This document shows, in pieces, positions 52,486 to 61,045 of a stretch of 64,000 nt of DNA. The DNA is from Luteimonas terricola (lineage in GTDB: Bacteria; Pseudomonadota; Gammaproteobacteria; Xanthomonadales; Xanthomonadaceae). Positions within the stretch are counted from its first letter, which is position 1, and the number at the start of each line of letters is the position of its first letter. The stretch is taken from assembly GCF_004352845.1 (NCBI RefSeq), contig NZ_SJRX01000001.1, positions 496,001-560,000 on the forward strand, in the 5' to 3' direction. The position numbers were made by a program, and so were the translations under genes. The notes beneath the pieces are model-generated. The model saw nothing but the letters and a program-made list of their open reading frames with translations, had not been told where the DNA came from and searched no databases.

Positions 52486-53970
52486 TCAAGGCAACCGCAG
52501 GCGGATGCCGGCATTCTCCGCTTCGTTTGCATCCATGAAGGCATGGCCGCGTTCCAGATCAACTCGCGTGCCCTCCAGACCCGCCCACGGCGTTGCGGCC
52601 ACCCACCGCTGCGCAAAATCCAGGGTCCGTACCAGCGGTTCCGGGCTCTGTGCCTGCGACAGCGCCTTGAGTGCGCTGAGGTAGTTCGCGCGGTAGACGG
52701 TGGGCACAAGAATCCGCTCCTCGCCTGCGGCCACCAGTTCCGCGTTGCTCATGATCCTCGCAATCCGCCCGTTGCCGTCGGCGAACGGATGCACTTCGGA
52801 GACGAGGAACATCATGTACACCGCACGCGCGAACGCCGTCTCCAGACTGCGGTAGAGATCGAATCCCTGCCGCAGCGTGTTTTCGACATGATCGGGATCG
52901 ACAAACACGGTCCGACCGGCACGGTTGACCTCACGCTTGAACTGCCCAGGCCCCTTCTCCGGTCTGGCGGCCATCAAGGTGGCATGGCGGCGCCGCAGCA
53001 GATCCAGCAGCTCGTCGGCATCGGCCGGCGTCCGGGCCATCTCGACCGGATCGGACACCAGCTGCCAGGTCCCCAGGATGTCGTGGGCATCGGCAGGCCG
53101 GTCGCGGGGAATCGCCTGACGAAAAACGATGGCGGCCGCCTCCTCGACCTCGAACTCCGTGCCCTCGATGAAGTTGGAGAAATACGCCTCGAAGAATGCC
53201 AGCGTGCTCCTTGCTTCCGGCCCACGGTCCCGTGTCGCGCGCCCGGCCGGCGCAAGGGCACGCAGTTCCCGGTAAAGAAGCTCGAACAGGTGCAGCCGAT
53301 CGGGGTCGTAGGGCGCGCCGGCATGCCGCGCGCGTGCGCGCGGGCTGACCAGATCGTCCTTGCGCGTACCCTGCAACGCCCCGATCAGGCGATCGAAAGC
53401 CTCGAACTCGGCTTCGCGGCCGATCCGGGGTGCCAGCGCCCGCGCTTCATCGCGCAGCCGATTGAGTGCTTCAGCGCCGTTGCGGCGGGCAAGATCGTCG
53501 AGCCGCTGCTCGACCTGTTCGCGCCCGAGCGTGCGCCGGACACCGCTCTTGCCCTGACGGGACGGGGCCAGGTTGTCCAGGAAGGCGCGTGCCGTCGAAC
53601 TGATGAACAGGTCACCGATGAACGGACGATCTTCCGGCTGCGGCCCGGCCCCCTTGCGGGTGCGGATGGTGATGCCCGGCAGCTCGATGTCGCGCGCGCG
53701 TCCGGCGACGACGAAGATCGAACCATCGGGGGCCGGCACGTTCTCCAGCGCGGTACGATCGGCGATCAGCGCGCCGGGCGCGTATGCGGCCACCAGCGGC
53801 CACAGGTGCCGACGGACGATCTGTTCAGGAGGATCGACCAGGTTCCTGGTGTAGAGCTTCGACCCGATGCGGCGCAGCAATCCACTCGACGCCGCACGCG
53901 AGACGGCACTGGACCGTTCGGTGGTCGAGAGGAACACTTCCGGCATTGCGTCCAGCCAATTTCTTGCCAT
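52486..53970 (-). CDS. AbiEi-like domain fused to Fic protein
   Basis: A 494-residue protein. Residues 1-140 resemble AbiEi-type antitoxin/wHTH proteins: STTERSSAVSRAASSGLLRRIGSKLYTRNL, then ALIADRTALENVPAPDGSIFVVAGR. From about residue 190 a Fic domain follows with inhibitory motif SNFIEGT and a canonical loop HPFADGNGRIAR beginning at His394. An antitoxin-like DNA-binding module joined to an active-looking Fic enzyme suggests a self-controlled toxin or defence factor (inference). The promoter at 53971-54060 is AT-rich with direct repeats ttttgcaaag/ttttgcgat. Otherwise 53971-54297 shows no gene. Confidence 0.83.
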   Translation of the reverse strand: MARNWLDAMPEVFLSTTERSSAVSRAASSGLLRRIGSKLYTRNLVDPPEQIVRRHLWPLVAAYAPGALIADRTALENVPAPDGSIFVVAGRARDIELPGITIRTRKGAGPQPEDRPFIGDLFISSTARAFLDNLAPSRQGKSGVRRTLGREQVEQRLDDLARRNGAEALNRLRDEARALAPRIGREAEFEAFDRLIGALQGTRKDDLVSPRARARHAGAPYDPDRLHLFELLYRELRALAPAGRATRDRGPEARSTLAFFEAYFSNFIEGTEFEVEEAAAIVFRQAIPRDRPADAHDILGTWQLVSDPVEMARTPADADELLDLLRRRHATLMAARPEKGPGQFKREVNRAGRTVFVDPDHVENTLRQGFDLYRSLETAFARAVYMMFLVSEVHPFADGNGRIARIMSNAELVAAGEERILVPTVYRANYLSALKALSQAQSPEPLVRTLDFAQRWVAATPWAGLEGTRVDLERGHAFMDANEAENAGIRLRLP

Positions 53971-54427
53971 TCAAAGGCCTCCACAGCGCCCTTATAGCAA
54001 ACAAATGTCGATTAGTACGGAGATTTTGCAAAGTTTTGCGATTTAACGGCTGTCTCGGCATGGCCTGAGATAACGATACCCGCGATGACGCTCGCCTCCC
54101 ACGGCGTCCGCGGGCGCGGAGCTCGCGACGCGATGACGAACCGCCTGCCCCTGCGGACCGGCGCTCTCGGGCTAAGTGGAACGCCACCATGCGGGGAGGA
54201 GTCCCGGCTATCCGGGGCGCGGCCGAGAGGTGCTTCTGCATGGGCATGCAAGGCATCCATGCATGCCGAAGCCTCGGACCATGCATTGAACTTCAATCCG
54301 GGAAGTCCCTACGCGGATTCGCGACCATGGCGAGGTTTCCGGACGCCAGAACAGACTAGGCTCGGCATTGCCCCAGGGGGCCATAGCACCAAGCGTTGAT
54401 GCCCCCTCGTCGACATGGAGGATCGAC

Positions 54428-55465
54428 TTGACCGGCTCAAGCACAGCCCGCCTGCCGTTGGACCCGCTGCATCCGGACCACGAGATGTACCAGCGACTCC
54501 TCGCGGGTGTCACCGCACTCGACCGCTGGGGTCCGGCGCAGGCTTCAAACCTGGCCGCCGCCCTGTATGCGGATCTCCGCACCAAGCAGCCGCACATGCT
54601 GGCAAGCGATTTGGGCCGTGTGCTTGCCGGCGACCCGATGGCCCAGCGGCCATCCCTGTTCGCGGCCCCGCGCAGCGGCTATCACTCCCACACCAGCGAT
54701 CCCAGCATCCTGCTCTTCAGCACGCCGATAACGGCCGCGGATCACCCTGCAAGCCAGAGCCTGATGCCATTCGGCCGCCACACGACAATCGACCACACGG
54801 GCTACCTGACGGACCCTGGCATTACGCAGACGCCGATTCCCGCCATCTCCCACGCGCCCATGCCCCAGGTCAACGGCGTTGTCCTGCATCGCACGGAATC
54901 GAGCACGGCTGCCAGCACGCTGTCCACCTGGCGCTCCCGGGACGCGGGAACCGGCGCGCATTTCCTGATCGACCGCGACGGCACGATCCACCAGACCGTC
55001 AGCGTCGACCGCCAGGCCTGGCATGTCGGTGCGATCCGGTCGCGCGGGGAAGTCGAGGGCACCATCACCATGAACGACCGGCGCGAACTCGATGCCGCAC
55101 GCAATGGCCAGACTGAATGGCGTGGCCCCGCCGTGCGCGCCGTCAGCCGGATCGAATCCAGCCGGCCATATCCGGAACGCTATCCGGGCAACGCCGACAG
55201 CATCGGCATCGAAGTGGTCGGCCGCTATCACCCGGCGACGCAGCGCTGGGACGAGCCGACGCCCGAACAGGCCGCCGCAATCAACCGCCTGATGGAATCC
55301 CTGCAGCGCAACTTTGGACTGACCGACGAGGATGTTTACGAACATGACGCCATTTCACGCAAGACACCCGGCGAAGGCGCCGGCCTTTACGCACCTGCCG
55401 CGCCTGGCGTTGTTCCTGATGCTGCCGATGCTGGGCGCGTGCCAGCCGCAGGCCCGCAACGATAG
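54428..55465 (+). CDS. PGRP/amidase_2 peptidoglycan amidase, candidate T4SS-type effector, copy 2
   Basis: A 345-residue protein nearly identical to that at 18613, with the same TTG start and GGAGG at 54417-54421. All amidase motifs are kept (VVLHRTE, HFLIDRDGTIHQ, AWHVG, EHDAISRKTPGEG), as is the N-terminal HPDHEMYQRLL segment. Differences are scattered single substitutions (for example DDRR to NDRR), indicating purifying selection on both copies. The overlapping lipoprotein has diverged more, which is typical of effector-immunity pairs that change specificity. Confidence 0.7.
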   Translation: MTGSSTARLPLDPLHPDHEMYQRLLAGVTALDRWGPAQASNLAAALYADLRTKQPHMLASDLGRVLAGDPMAQRPSLFAAPRSGYHSHTSDPSILLFSTPITAADHPASQSLMPFGRHTTIDHTGYLTDPGITQTPIPAISHAPMPQVNGVVLHRTESSTAASTLSTWRSRDAGTGAHFLIDRDGTIHQTVSVDRQAWHVGAIRSRGEVEGTITMNDRRELDAARNGQTEWRGPAVRAVSRIESSRPYPERYPGNADSIGIEVVGRYHPATQRWDEPTPEQAAAINRLMESLQRNFGLTDEDVYEHDAISRKTPGEGAGLYAPAAPGVVPDAADAGRVPAAGPQR

Positions 55466-55847
55466 CGCCACCCCCCGCGCGCCCGATTCCCTGACAGACG
55501 TCAACGTGCTGGAGATTTCACCAGCCCGCTACCAACCCACAGACGCTTCCCGGGCATCCCAGGCCGAAGCGGACGCATGTGGTGCCTGGTCGCTCGACCA
55601 TCAGCAGGCAGAGGCCTTTTTTGGCCTGAGCGAGCAACTTCCAGAAGGCCGGCTCCACGACTTCCACTGGCTGCCGTGCTCGATCAAGGGCCGCCTGCAG
55701 GCCGAAGGCCGCGAGTGGACGTTCGAGATCAATGGCGCGGGCACCAGCACCTGGCGCTCCGGTGACGATGTCCGCCTGCTGGGGTGCTCGCGCAGCGCGT
55801 GCGGGCCACTGGTGATCCTCATGCCGGAAATCGTCTCCGAAAACTGA
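55332..55847 (+). CDS. Small lipoprotein, candidate immunity protein, copy 2
   Basis: A 171-residue predicted lipoprotein (LALFLMLPMLGACQ lipobox) paralogous to that at 19517. The segment after the lipid anchor is longer and largely different (NDSATPRAPDSLTDVNVLEI), while the core EAFFGLSEQLPEG...WLPCSIKGRLQAEGREW and the LLGCSRSAC motif are kept. It overlaps the amidase gene by 134 nt, like copy 1. Immunity role is inferred from arrangement and export signal. Confidence 0.65.
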   Translation: MFTNMTPFHARHPAKAPAFTHLPRLALFLMLPMLGACQPQARNDSATPRAPDSLTDVNVLEISPARYQPTDASRASQAEADACGAWSLDHQQAEAFFGLSEQLPEGRLHDFHWLPCSIKGRLQAEGREWTFEINGAGTSTWRSGDDVRLLGCSRSACGPLVILMPEIVSEN

Positions 55848-55949
55848 GCGGCGGCGGCGTCAAGACCAACGACCGGCTCTGCCAGCCCATCTGCCGGTCG
55901 AATGATCCGCAACTCGAGATGTTACGTCACACGTAATACGGTGCACGTA

Positions 55950-56063
55950 ATGATCCAGTCCTTCCGCTGCCGGCCCACGCAAGCGTTGTTCGCCGGGCGA
56001 AGCCCACGGCCGTTCCGCACGATCCGCGAAGCGGCCGACGTCGAGATCGTCGATTACGACTGA
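55950..56063 (+). pseudogene. higB: higB with in-frame internal deletion
   Basis: A 37-codon frame: the first 29 residues match HigB of copy 1 (IQSFRCRPTQALFAGRSPRP), then it jumps to the last eight (DVEIVDYD). Fifty-five residues, including the catalytic strands, are missing without frame loss; a cga microhomology sits at the junction. The toxin should be inactive. The adjacent higA is complete. Confidence 0.88.
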
Positions 56064-56072
56064 GATGCCGCC

Positions 56073-56372
56073 ATGACCCGCCCCATCAATGCCATGCGTG
56101 CCATCCATCCCGGCGAGATCCTGCGCGAGGAGTTCCTGGCACCGCTGGGCCTGAGCGCCAATGCCCTGGCTATCGCGCTGGGCGTGCCGGCCACGCGCAT
56201 CCACGAGATCGTCAACGAGCGCCGCAGCATCACCGCGGACACCGCCGCGCGCCTGGCGCGCCACTTCGGCGGCGATGCCGCCTCGTGGTTGGCGCTGCAG
56301 AATGTCTACGACCTGAAAACGCTTGCCACGCTGGCCGAGATCGAACGCACGGTGCGTCCGCGCGCGGCATAG
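56073..56372 (+). CDS. higA: HigA-family antitoxin, copy 2 (orphaned)
   Basis: A 99-residue antitoxin differing from copy 1 at only a few positions (LAPLG for LVPLG, RRSI for RRGI, TLAEIER for TRAEIER). The helix-turn-helix is intact. With its own HigB deleted it may neutralise the copy 1 toxin and repress both promoters, since the upstream elements are related. Confidence 0.92.
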   Translation: MTRPINAMRAIHPGEILREEFLAPLGLSANALAIALGVPATRIHEIVNERRSITADTAARLARHFGGDAASWLALQNVYDLKTLATLAEIERTVRPRAA

Positions 56373-56430
56373 CCGGCGCAGCACCACGCCGCAGTACAAA
56401 GGGACGGCACCCGCCTGCTCCGGTCCAGAG

Positions 56431-57276
56431 TGCGGTTCACAGCCCGAAGAGCCGGGCCGCGTTGCCCCGGCGGATCTTTTCCTTCTCCGCCCCGGTCAGA
56501 TCAAGCCGCTCCAGCGCATCCACCGCCGCGCCCAGGCCCATCTGCGGGTAGTCGGAGCCCAGCAGCACGTGGTCGATGCCCACGTTGCGGAGCGTCCAGA
56601 CGAACTCGTCCTCGATCGGCGAGCCCGGCACCAGCAGCAACGGCCCGGAGATGTCGAAATACAGGTTGTCCATCGCGAACCCGTCGGCGGTCCGCGCCAG
56701 CGCCACGATGTTCCAGTAGCGGAAGTTCATCCCGCCGATGTGGGCGAGGATGAACTTCGTGCCCGGCACCCGCAGCACCAGGTTGAACAGCTTCTCGCTG
56801 TCGCCGGGCAGGATGTTGGCGTTGTCCGTAAGCACGACCATGTCCAGCTCCCCGGCCCGCCGCACCAGCGTCTCGACCCTGGGATCGGACACGTCGAAGC
56901 CCTGCGTGTGCGCGTGCAGCTTCAGCACGCGCACGCCTGCGGCGGCGACACGCTCCAGCTCGGTGATAGCGGCGGCTTCGTCGTAGGGATGGACGGTGGC
57001 GATGGGCACTACCCGCGGATGCGCCTTGGCCAGTGCAATGATGCTGTCGTTGCCGGTGCGGATCGCGTCCAGTTCGCCCTGGCGGGCCTGGTGCGGACCG
57101 CCGAACCACATCGCGCCAAGACCGGACAGCTCCACTCCGGACGACTCGACGTCCGCCAGGTAATCCCGGAGCGACGCTTCGCCATTGCGAATGTGTACGT
57201 GTACGTCGAAGACGGGGCCGGAGGCGGCGGCGCCACCGGTCAGCAGTATCAACAGGAAGAACAGCAGTCTTGGCAT
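56431..57276. repeat. Repeat copy 2 (amidohydrolase segment)
   Basis: Counterpart of 13905-14750, same strand relative to the gene; similarity extends six or more bases past the stop codon. Confidence 0.85.
56437..57276 (-). CDS. Exported amidohydrolase, copy 2
   Basis: A 279-residue paralogue of the protein at 13911, with signal peptide MPRLLFFLLILLTGGAAASG, metal motif FDVHVHIR and matching C-terminus (RRGNAARLFGL). GGAGA precedes the ATG. Both copies keep every motif, so both may be active. Unlike copy 1 it has no cupin neighbour; it follows the higA copy in convergent orientation. Confidence 0.85.
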   Translation of the reverse strand: MPRLLFFLLILLTGGAAASGPVFDVHVHIRNGEASLRDYLADVESSGVELSGLGAMWFGGPHQARQGELDAIRTGNDSIIALAKAHPRVVPIATVHPYDEAAAITELERVAAAGVRVLKLHAHTQGFDVSDPRVETLVRRAGELDMVVLTDNANILPGDSEKLFNLVLRVPGTKFILAHIGGMNFRYWNIVALARTADGFAMDNLYFDISGPLLLVPGSPIEDEFVWTLRNVGIDHVLLGSDYPQMGLGAAVDALERLDLTGAEKEKIRRGNAARLFGL

Positions 57277-57394
57277 GGGCGTCTCCGGCGTGGTCACGGG
57301 ACGATACCGCCGGGCGGCGTTCGGTGCGCGGGGCAGGCAGGTAACCGCCAACACGCACTCTTCCCCGGCAGCTCCCGCACCCGACATGGCTGCG

Positions 57395-57676
57395 TCAGCG
57401 GATCTCCTCCACCTTCACCACCCGGCCGCCGGTAACCGTGAAGTTCACCTGTTTATCGCGAAGGTGATATTCCCAGCGCTCGCCGACCGCAGCACCGCGA
57501 TGATTCTCGAGAGTGACGATGCGATCAGGCTTCCCGCCGCGCTGGATGAGCGCAGACGTGCTGTCGCCCGTGGTAACCACGCCACGGGAGAATGCGTAGC
57601 TGTCGAAGGCGTCGGCCGGACCTGAAAGGGCGACGAGGAGCAATGCGGACGCGAACAGATTCGTACGCTGTGACAT
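57395..57676 (-). CDS. DUF2845-like small exported protein
   Basis: A 93-residue periplasmic protein: signal peptide NLFASALLLVALSGPADAF, then STSALIQRGGKPDRIVTL, GERWEYHLRDKQVNFTV and GGRVVKVEEIR, the pattern of DUF2845/small beta-barrel proteins. Function unknown. Start chosen at the ATG preceding the signal peptide. Confidence 0.72.
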   Translation of the reverse strand: MSQRTNLFASALLLVALSGPADAFDSYAFSRGVVTTGDSTSALIQRGGKPDRIVTLENHRGAAVGERWEYHLRDKQVNFTVTGGRVVKVEEIR

Positions 57677-57729
57677 GTCGGTCTCGTTTTTGGAGGAACA
57701 GGGTTCCGGCAACTTGCACGGAAGCGGTC

Positions 57730-57909
57730 TCAAGCAGCGAGACGCCCGGGTATGAGATCAGGTCTTCGCCAGCCAACGGTGCCGCAGTGCTCCACGGCAT
57801 AGCCCTCGCCGCGGCAGTACTCCACCAGCAACCGTTCGACCCCATCCCAGGACTCCGCCGCCAGTGCGTCCCCACGACGCGCAGCCACACGCTTCAGCCC
57901 AAACGCCAT
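57730..57909 (-). pseudogene. N-terminal fragment of an Mrr-like nuclease gene
   Basis: Encodes GLKRVAARRGDALAAESWDG through GYAVEHCGTVGWRRPD, matching residues 4-47 of the intact Mrr-like protein at 22139, then diverges and ends at a TGA. The catalytic core is absent here but a related internal fragment lies at about 59047-59155. Confidence 0.8.
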
Positions 57910-57944
57910 CCTTACCTCCCGCCTTCCCTGCTCCGAGTGACCGG

Positions 57945-58556
57945 TTACGGAAACTTCAGGCGTCCGCAGGCGTCACAGCGCTTCGCCGGATCAGGCTGAT
58001 ACGGAGGCTGCGCCGGCGCCGGAGCTGCAGCCGGCAACGGGGCTGTGGTGGCTGGCTGCGGGGCGATAGCTTCCGCCTGCAAAACGGCGGGAGGCGCGGC
58101 TGCCGGGGCCATTGCGATCGGGGCCGCTTGCGGCATCACTACAGGCTGCGCACCGTCCGGCACGTAGATCGCAAGGCCATTGCCGGTGCGGTTCATGATT
58201 GCGGACGAGAGCCCGACCCCATAAGCACTGTTGCCGCTGGCCCAGGCGTTGCCGCTGCCGATGCTGCCGGCGTACTGGTTGCCCATGCCCTGCAGCAGGA
58301 TGCCGTTGGCGCCCAGCGCCGCGGCCTCTTCCTTCATGCGCGCGATGACCGTGTTGGTCCGCTGCTGGTCCGTGAAATTGACCGCACCGCGATTGCTTGC
58401 CTCGAGCAGAGCGACCGTCTCATAGCGCGCCGGAGGCTCTACGTAGAGACGCACTTCCTCGGCGGAGATCGGTGCGCGGGCCTGACCCACCAGCACATGT
58501 GACGATGCGCAACCCGAAAGTACGAGTGCGGCGAGAAATCCGAGAACGAGCTTCAT
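57945..58556 (-). CDS. Lipoprotein with Ala/Pro-rich tail and C-terminal CxxC
   Basis: A 203-residue predicted lipoprotein: LGFLAALVLSGC lipobox at Cys16. Residues 30-125 form a conserved-looking domain (YETVALLEASNR, RMKEEAAALGANGILLQGMG) reminiscent of YbjQ/heavy-metal-associated small domains. A 65-residue Ala/Pro-rich linker follows, ending in KRCDACGRLKFP, a possible zinc or thiol site. No function assigned. The following 58557-58691 contains only noncoding sequence. Confidence 0.7.
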   Translation of the reverse strand: MKLVLGFLAALVLSGCASSHVLVGQARAPISAEEVRLYVEPPARYETVALLEASNRGAVNFTDQQRTNTVIARMKEEAAALGANGILLQGMGNQYAGSIGSGNAWASGNSAYGVGLSSAIMNRTGNGLAIYVPDGAQPVVMPQAAPIAMAPAAAPPAVLQAEAIAPQPATTAPLPAAAPAPAQPPYQPDPAKRCDACGRLKFP

Positions 58557-58691
58557 GGGACACCCTCCTTGTGAGTCCCTGACAGGGAGCAGGTCCCGTG
58601 CCAGCCACTTGGCCCGCCTACGGGCGCAGAACTACTGAAGAGGGGCGAAGCCGCGGCAGAATATGACCTTCTGCGTCTAGAGAGGTGCAGC

Positions 58692-59155
58692 TCAATCCAA
58701 TACCCCCGCAAACGGCTCCGGCGCATCAATATCCACCCCGAGCACCCGCGCCATGCCCTCCTCGCTGCGGTCGGTGGTGAACTCCACCCACAGCGGCAGG
58801 TGGTCGCTCACGCGCGGTGAGACCTGGGCGTTGGACAGTTCCTGGTACACCGCGCCGGCGAAGTCGATGCTGCCGGCGCGGCCGCTGGGCTTCAGGCCGA
58901 AGTCCTCGCCCTGGAACCAAGCGATCTGGTCGTAGTGCTTGGCGGTCTTGCCGGTCGTGGTCTTGACCGCCTGCAGCGACAGCGGCACCCACAGGCCGGT
59001 TTCGACGAAGGCGTCGAACACGGTCGCCTCGCGCGTGAATCCATCGCCGGTGACGACGATCGCACGAGTCGCCAGTTCGTTAACCATAATGCCGAGCAGC
59101 TGGTGCCCCGGGTTGGGCAGGACCTGATAGGCGTTCCAGTGCTTGCATTGGACTA
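58692..59155 (-). pseudogene. Chimeric remnant: Mrr-like core joined to EEP-nuclease C-terminus
   Basis: On the minus strand, 59155-59047 encodes VQCKHWNAYQV and LLGIMVNELATRAIVVTGDG, the core of the Mrr-like nuclease. At about 59040 the same frame runs into VFDAFVETGLWVPLSLQAVK and SDHLPLWVEF (the SDH motif of endonuclease/exonuclease/phosphatase enzymes) to a stop at 58692. No start codon or ribosome site is convincing. Two unrelated gene pieces have been joined in frame. The region 59156-59659 beyond shows no recognisable gene. Confidence 0.78.
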
Positions 59156-59659
59156 GAGACCGGGCGGTCCACGTCGCAGCTATTGCGACGCTCCTATCCG
59201 ATCCTGTGCGTCCTATGCTGCGCAGAGAGACGCATCCACGCCTTCAGCTGGCTCTACCCCCTTGCAACTGCGTAGGGGCCGCCCTACACGTCTCGGTCGC
59301 ATCCGGACAGGAGGACCTGCTCAAGGCTGGTGGGACCAGCGACCATCTATCTCGGTAGACAGCGCTTCATCGCAGCCTGGTCGAGGCGTTCGATTTCCAA
59401 CACAGCATGCTGGTGGAATTGGTTAGGCGCCAGACACAGGCGCTCGAAGACGAGCCCGAACTGAGCGCTGGCAAGCGACCCGACGTAGAACCCTGCGCTT
59501 GACCCTTTGTGGACCGCATTCTCCTTAGTTCCCTCTTTGCTCGGATCTCATGTAACACTCGCTGCAGACTTTTCTGGTGGGAGTTGACAAAATGCGAGCC
59601 TTTGAACACGCCACAAGCAACCTCGCCTGATTGGGCAGGGAACGGACGGGACGGGAGCG

Positions 59660-61045
59660 ATGAGAACTAGTAGCGAGGTCTTCCGTTTCGTGGACCTCTT
59701 CGCCGGTCTGGGCGGCTTCCACGTCGCCCTCGATGAGTTGGAAGGACGCGGCGTGTTCGCAGCTGAGCGGGAGCCCATCCTGAAGGCCCTCTACAAGGTC
59801 AACTTTGGCATCGACGCGTGGGGCGACCTCAACGACCTCAGCAGCGACGAGATCATCGCCTGCCACGTACCCGATCACCACGTCCTTACGGCGGGTTTTC
59901 CGTGCCAACCGTTCTCGAAAGCCGGGGACCAGCTGGGCTTCAAAGACACCAACCAGGGCAACCTCTTCTTCAAGGTGCACGACATCCTGCGCGTCAAGCG
60001 GCCGCGATTCTTCATATTGGAGAACGTGCCAAACATCCTCAAGCACGACGGTGGACGCACCAAGACTAAAATTATCCGCATGTTGCAAAAACTCGGTTAC
60101 TCCGTCGACGTCGAACACTTCTCCCCCCACGAGTTTGGCATCCCGCAGGTGCGGGACCGCGCATACTTTGTAGGCTCGATCGACGGGCTCGATCATTTCG
60201 AATGGCCGGCAAAGCACAAGGCCCCCACCGAGATCCACTGGGTGCTGCGCCACGACGTACCTTCGAGCCGTCCGATTCCGGAGCAGACGATGCGGGCGAT
60301 CGACATGTGGGGCGACTTTCTCCGCCGCGCGCCAACCTCGCTGAAGCTGCCTTCCTTTCCAATCTGGTCGATGGAGTTTGGAGCAACCTACCCGTACGAG
60401 GACGAAACTCCGTCAGGGGTTTGGGCTCGCCGACCCGTGTGGGGACTTCGCCAGATGGGTTTCAAGGGCAGCTTCGGCCAGTCCCTCGAAGGCACGATTG
60501 ACGAACAAATTACGAGGATACCGAGCCACGCCAATCGCGGCGGCGACTTCGATTTCCCACGGTGGAAGCGGACTTTTATCAGGCAAAACCGCGAGTTCTA
60601 CCAAGCCAATCGCTCCTGGATTGATCCCTGGCTCGCGCAGTGGAGCCCTCAGAACTTCTACTCCAGCTTCCAGAAGATGGAGTGGAACGCACAGGGTGAA
60701 GATCGTGACATTGACAACTTCGTGCTACAGATGCGGGCATCCGGGCTTCGGGTTAAGCGTCCCACGACGTCGCCAAGCCTCATCGCCTTCACGCAGACCC
60801 AGGTGCCCATCCTCGGTGCGAATCTGGCCGGCGAACGTCGCTACATGACCCCGGCCGAGTGCGCCGAACTACAGTGTCTAGGTGAGATTCAGTTGCCCGC
60901 ATCGGACCTCGACGCGTACAAGGCCCTAGGCAACGCGGTTAATGCCCGCGTCGTCAAAGCGATTGCGGAACGTTTGCTACACGGGCTTATCCGGCCACTT
61001 TCGAGCACTATCTCTGACTTCGAACCGTTGAGGGCTACCGCGTGA
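59660..61045 (+). CDS. Dcm-type cytosine-C5 DNA methyltransferase
   Basis: A 461-residue m5C methyltransferase. Motif I VDLFAGLGGF (11-20), motif IV GFPCQPFS with nucleophile Cys82, motif VI ENVPNI, motif VIII QVRDRAYFVGS, and motif X ALGNAVN near the C-terminus are all present; the target-recognition region lies between about 215 and 385. It methylates cytosine in an unknown site. GGGAG precedes the ATG. The stop overlaps the GTG start of the DUF262 gene. First gene of a restriction/defence operon running off the window. Confidence 0.94.
   Translation: MRTSSEVFRFVDLFAGLGGFHVALDELEGRGVFAAEREPILKALYKVNFGIDAWGDLNDLSSDEIIACHVPDHHVLTAGFPCQPFSKAGDQLGFKDTNQGNLFFKVHDILRVKRPRFFILENVPNILKHDGGRTKTKIIRMLQKLGYSVDVEHFSPHEFGIPQVRDRAYFVGSIDGLDHFEWPAKHKAPTEIHWVLRHDVPSSRPIPEQTMRAIDMWGDFLRRAPTSLKLPSFPIWSMEFGATYPYEDETPSGVWARRPVWGLRQMGFKGSFGQSLEGTIDEQITRIPSHANRGGDFDFPRWKRTFIRQNREFYQANRSWIDPWLAQWSPQNFYSSFQKMEWNAQGEDRDIDNFVLQMRASGLRVKRPTTSPSLIAFTQTQVPILGANLAGERRYMTPAECAELQCLGEIQLPASDLDAYKALGNAVNARVVKAIAERLLHGLIRPLSSTISDFEPLRATA

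Larger units (their letters stand above)
54298..56372. repeat. Segmental duplication copy 2 (amidase-lipoprotein-HigBA)
   Basis: Counterpart of 18484-20654 on the same strand. The boundary is in the amidase leader; the copy carries a 165-bp in-frame deletion in higB and ends with higA. Confidence 0.9.

Noticed and set aside
52402-53997. 531-codon plus-strand open frame opposite the AbiEi-Fic gene
   Set aside because: Shadow; the minus frame carries the Fic motif and correct start.
59377-59503. Short plus-strand frame reading VEAFDFQHSMLVELVRR
   Set aside because: No start codon or neighbours; may be a gene scrap but evidence is insufficient.
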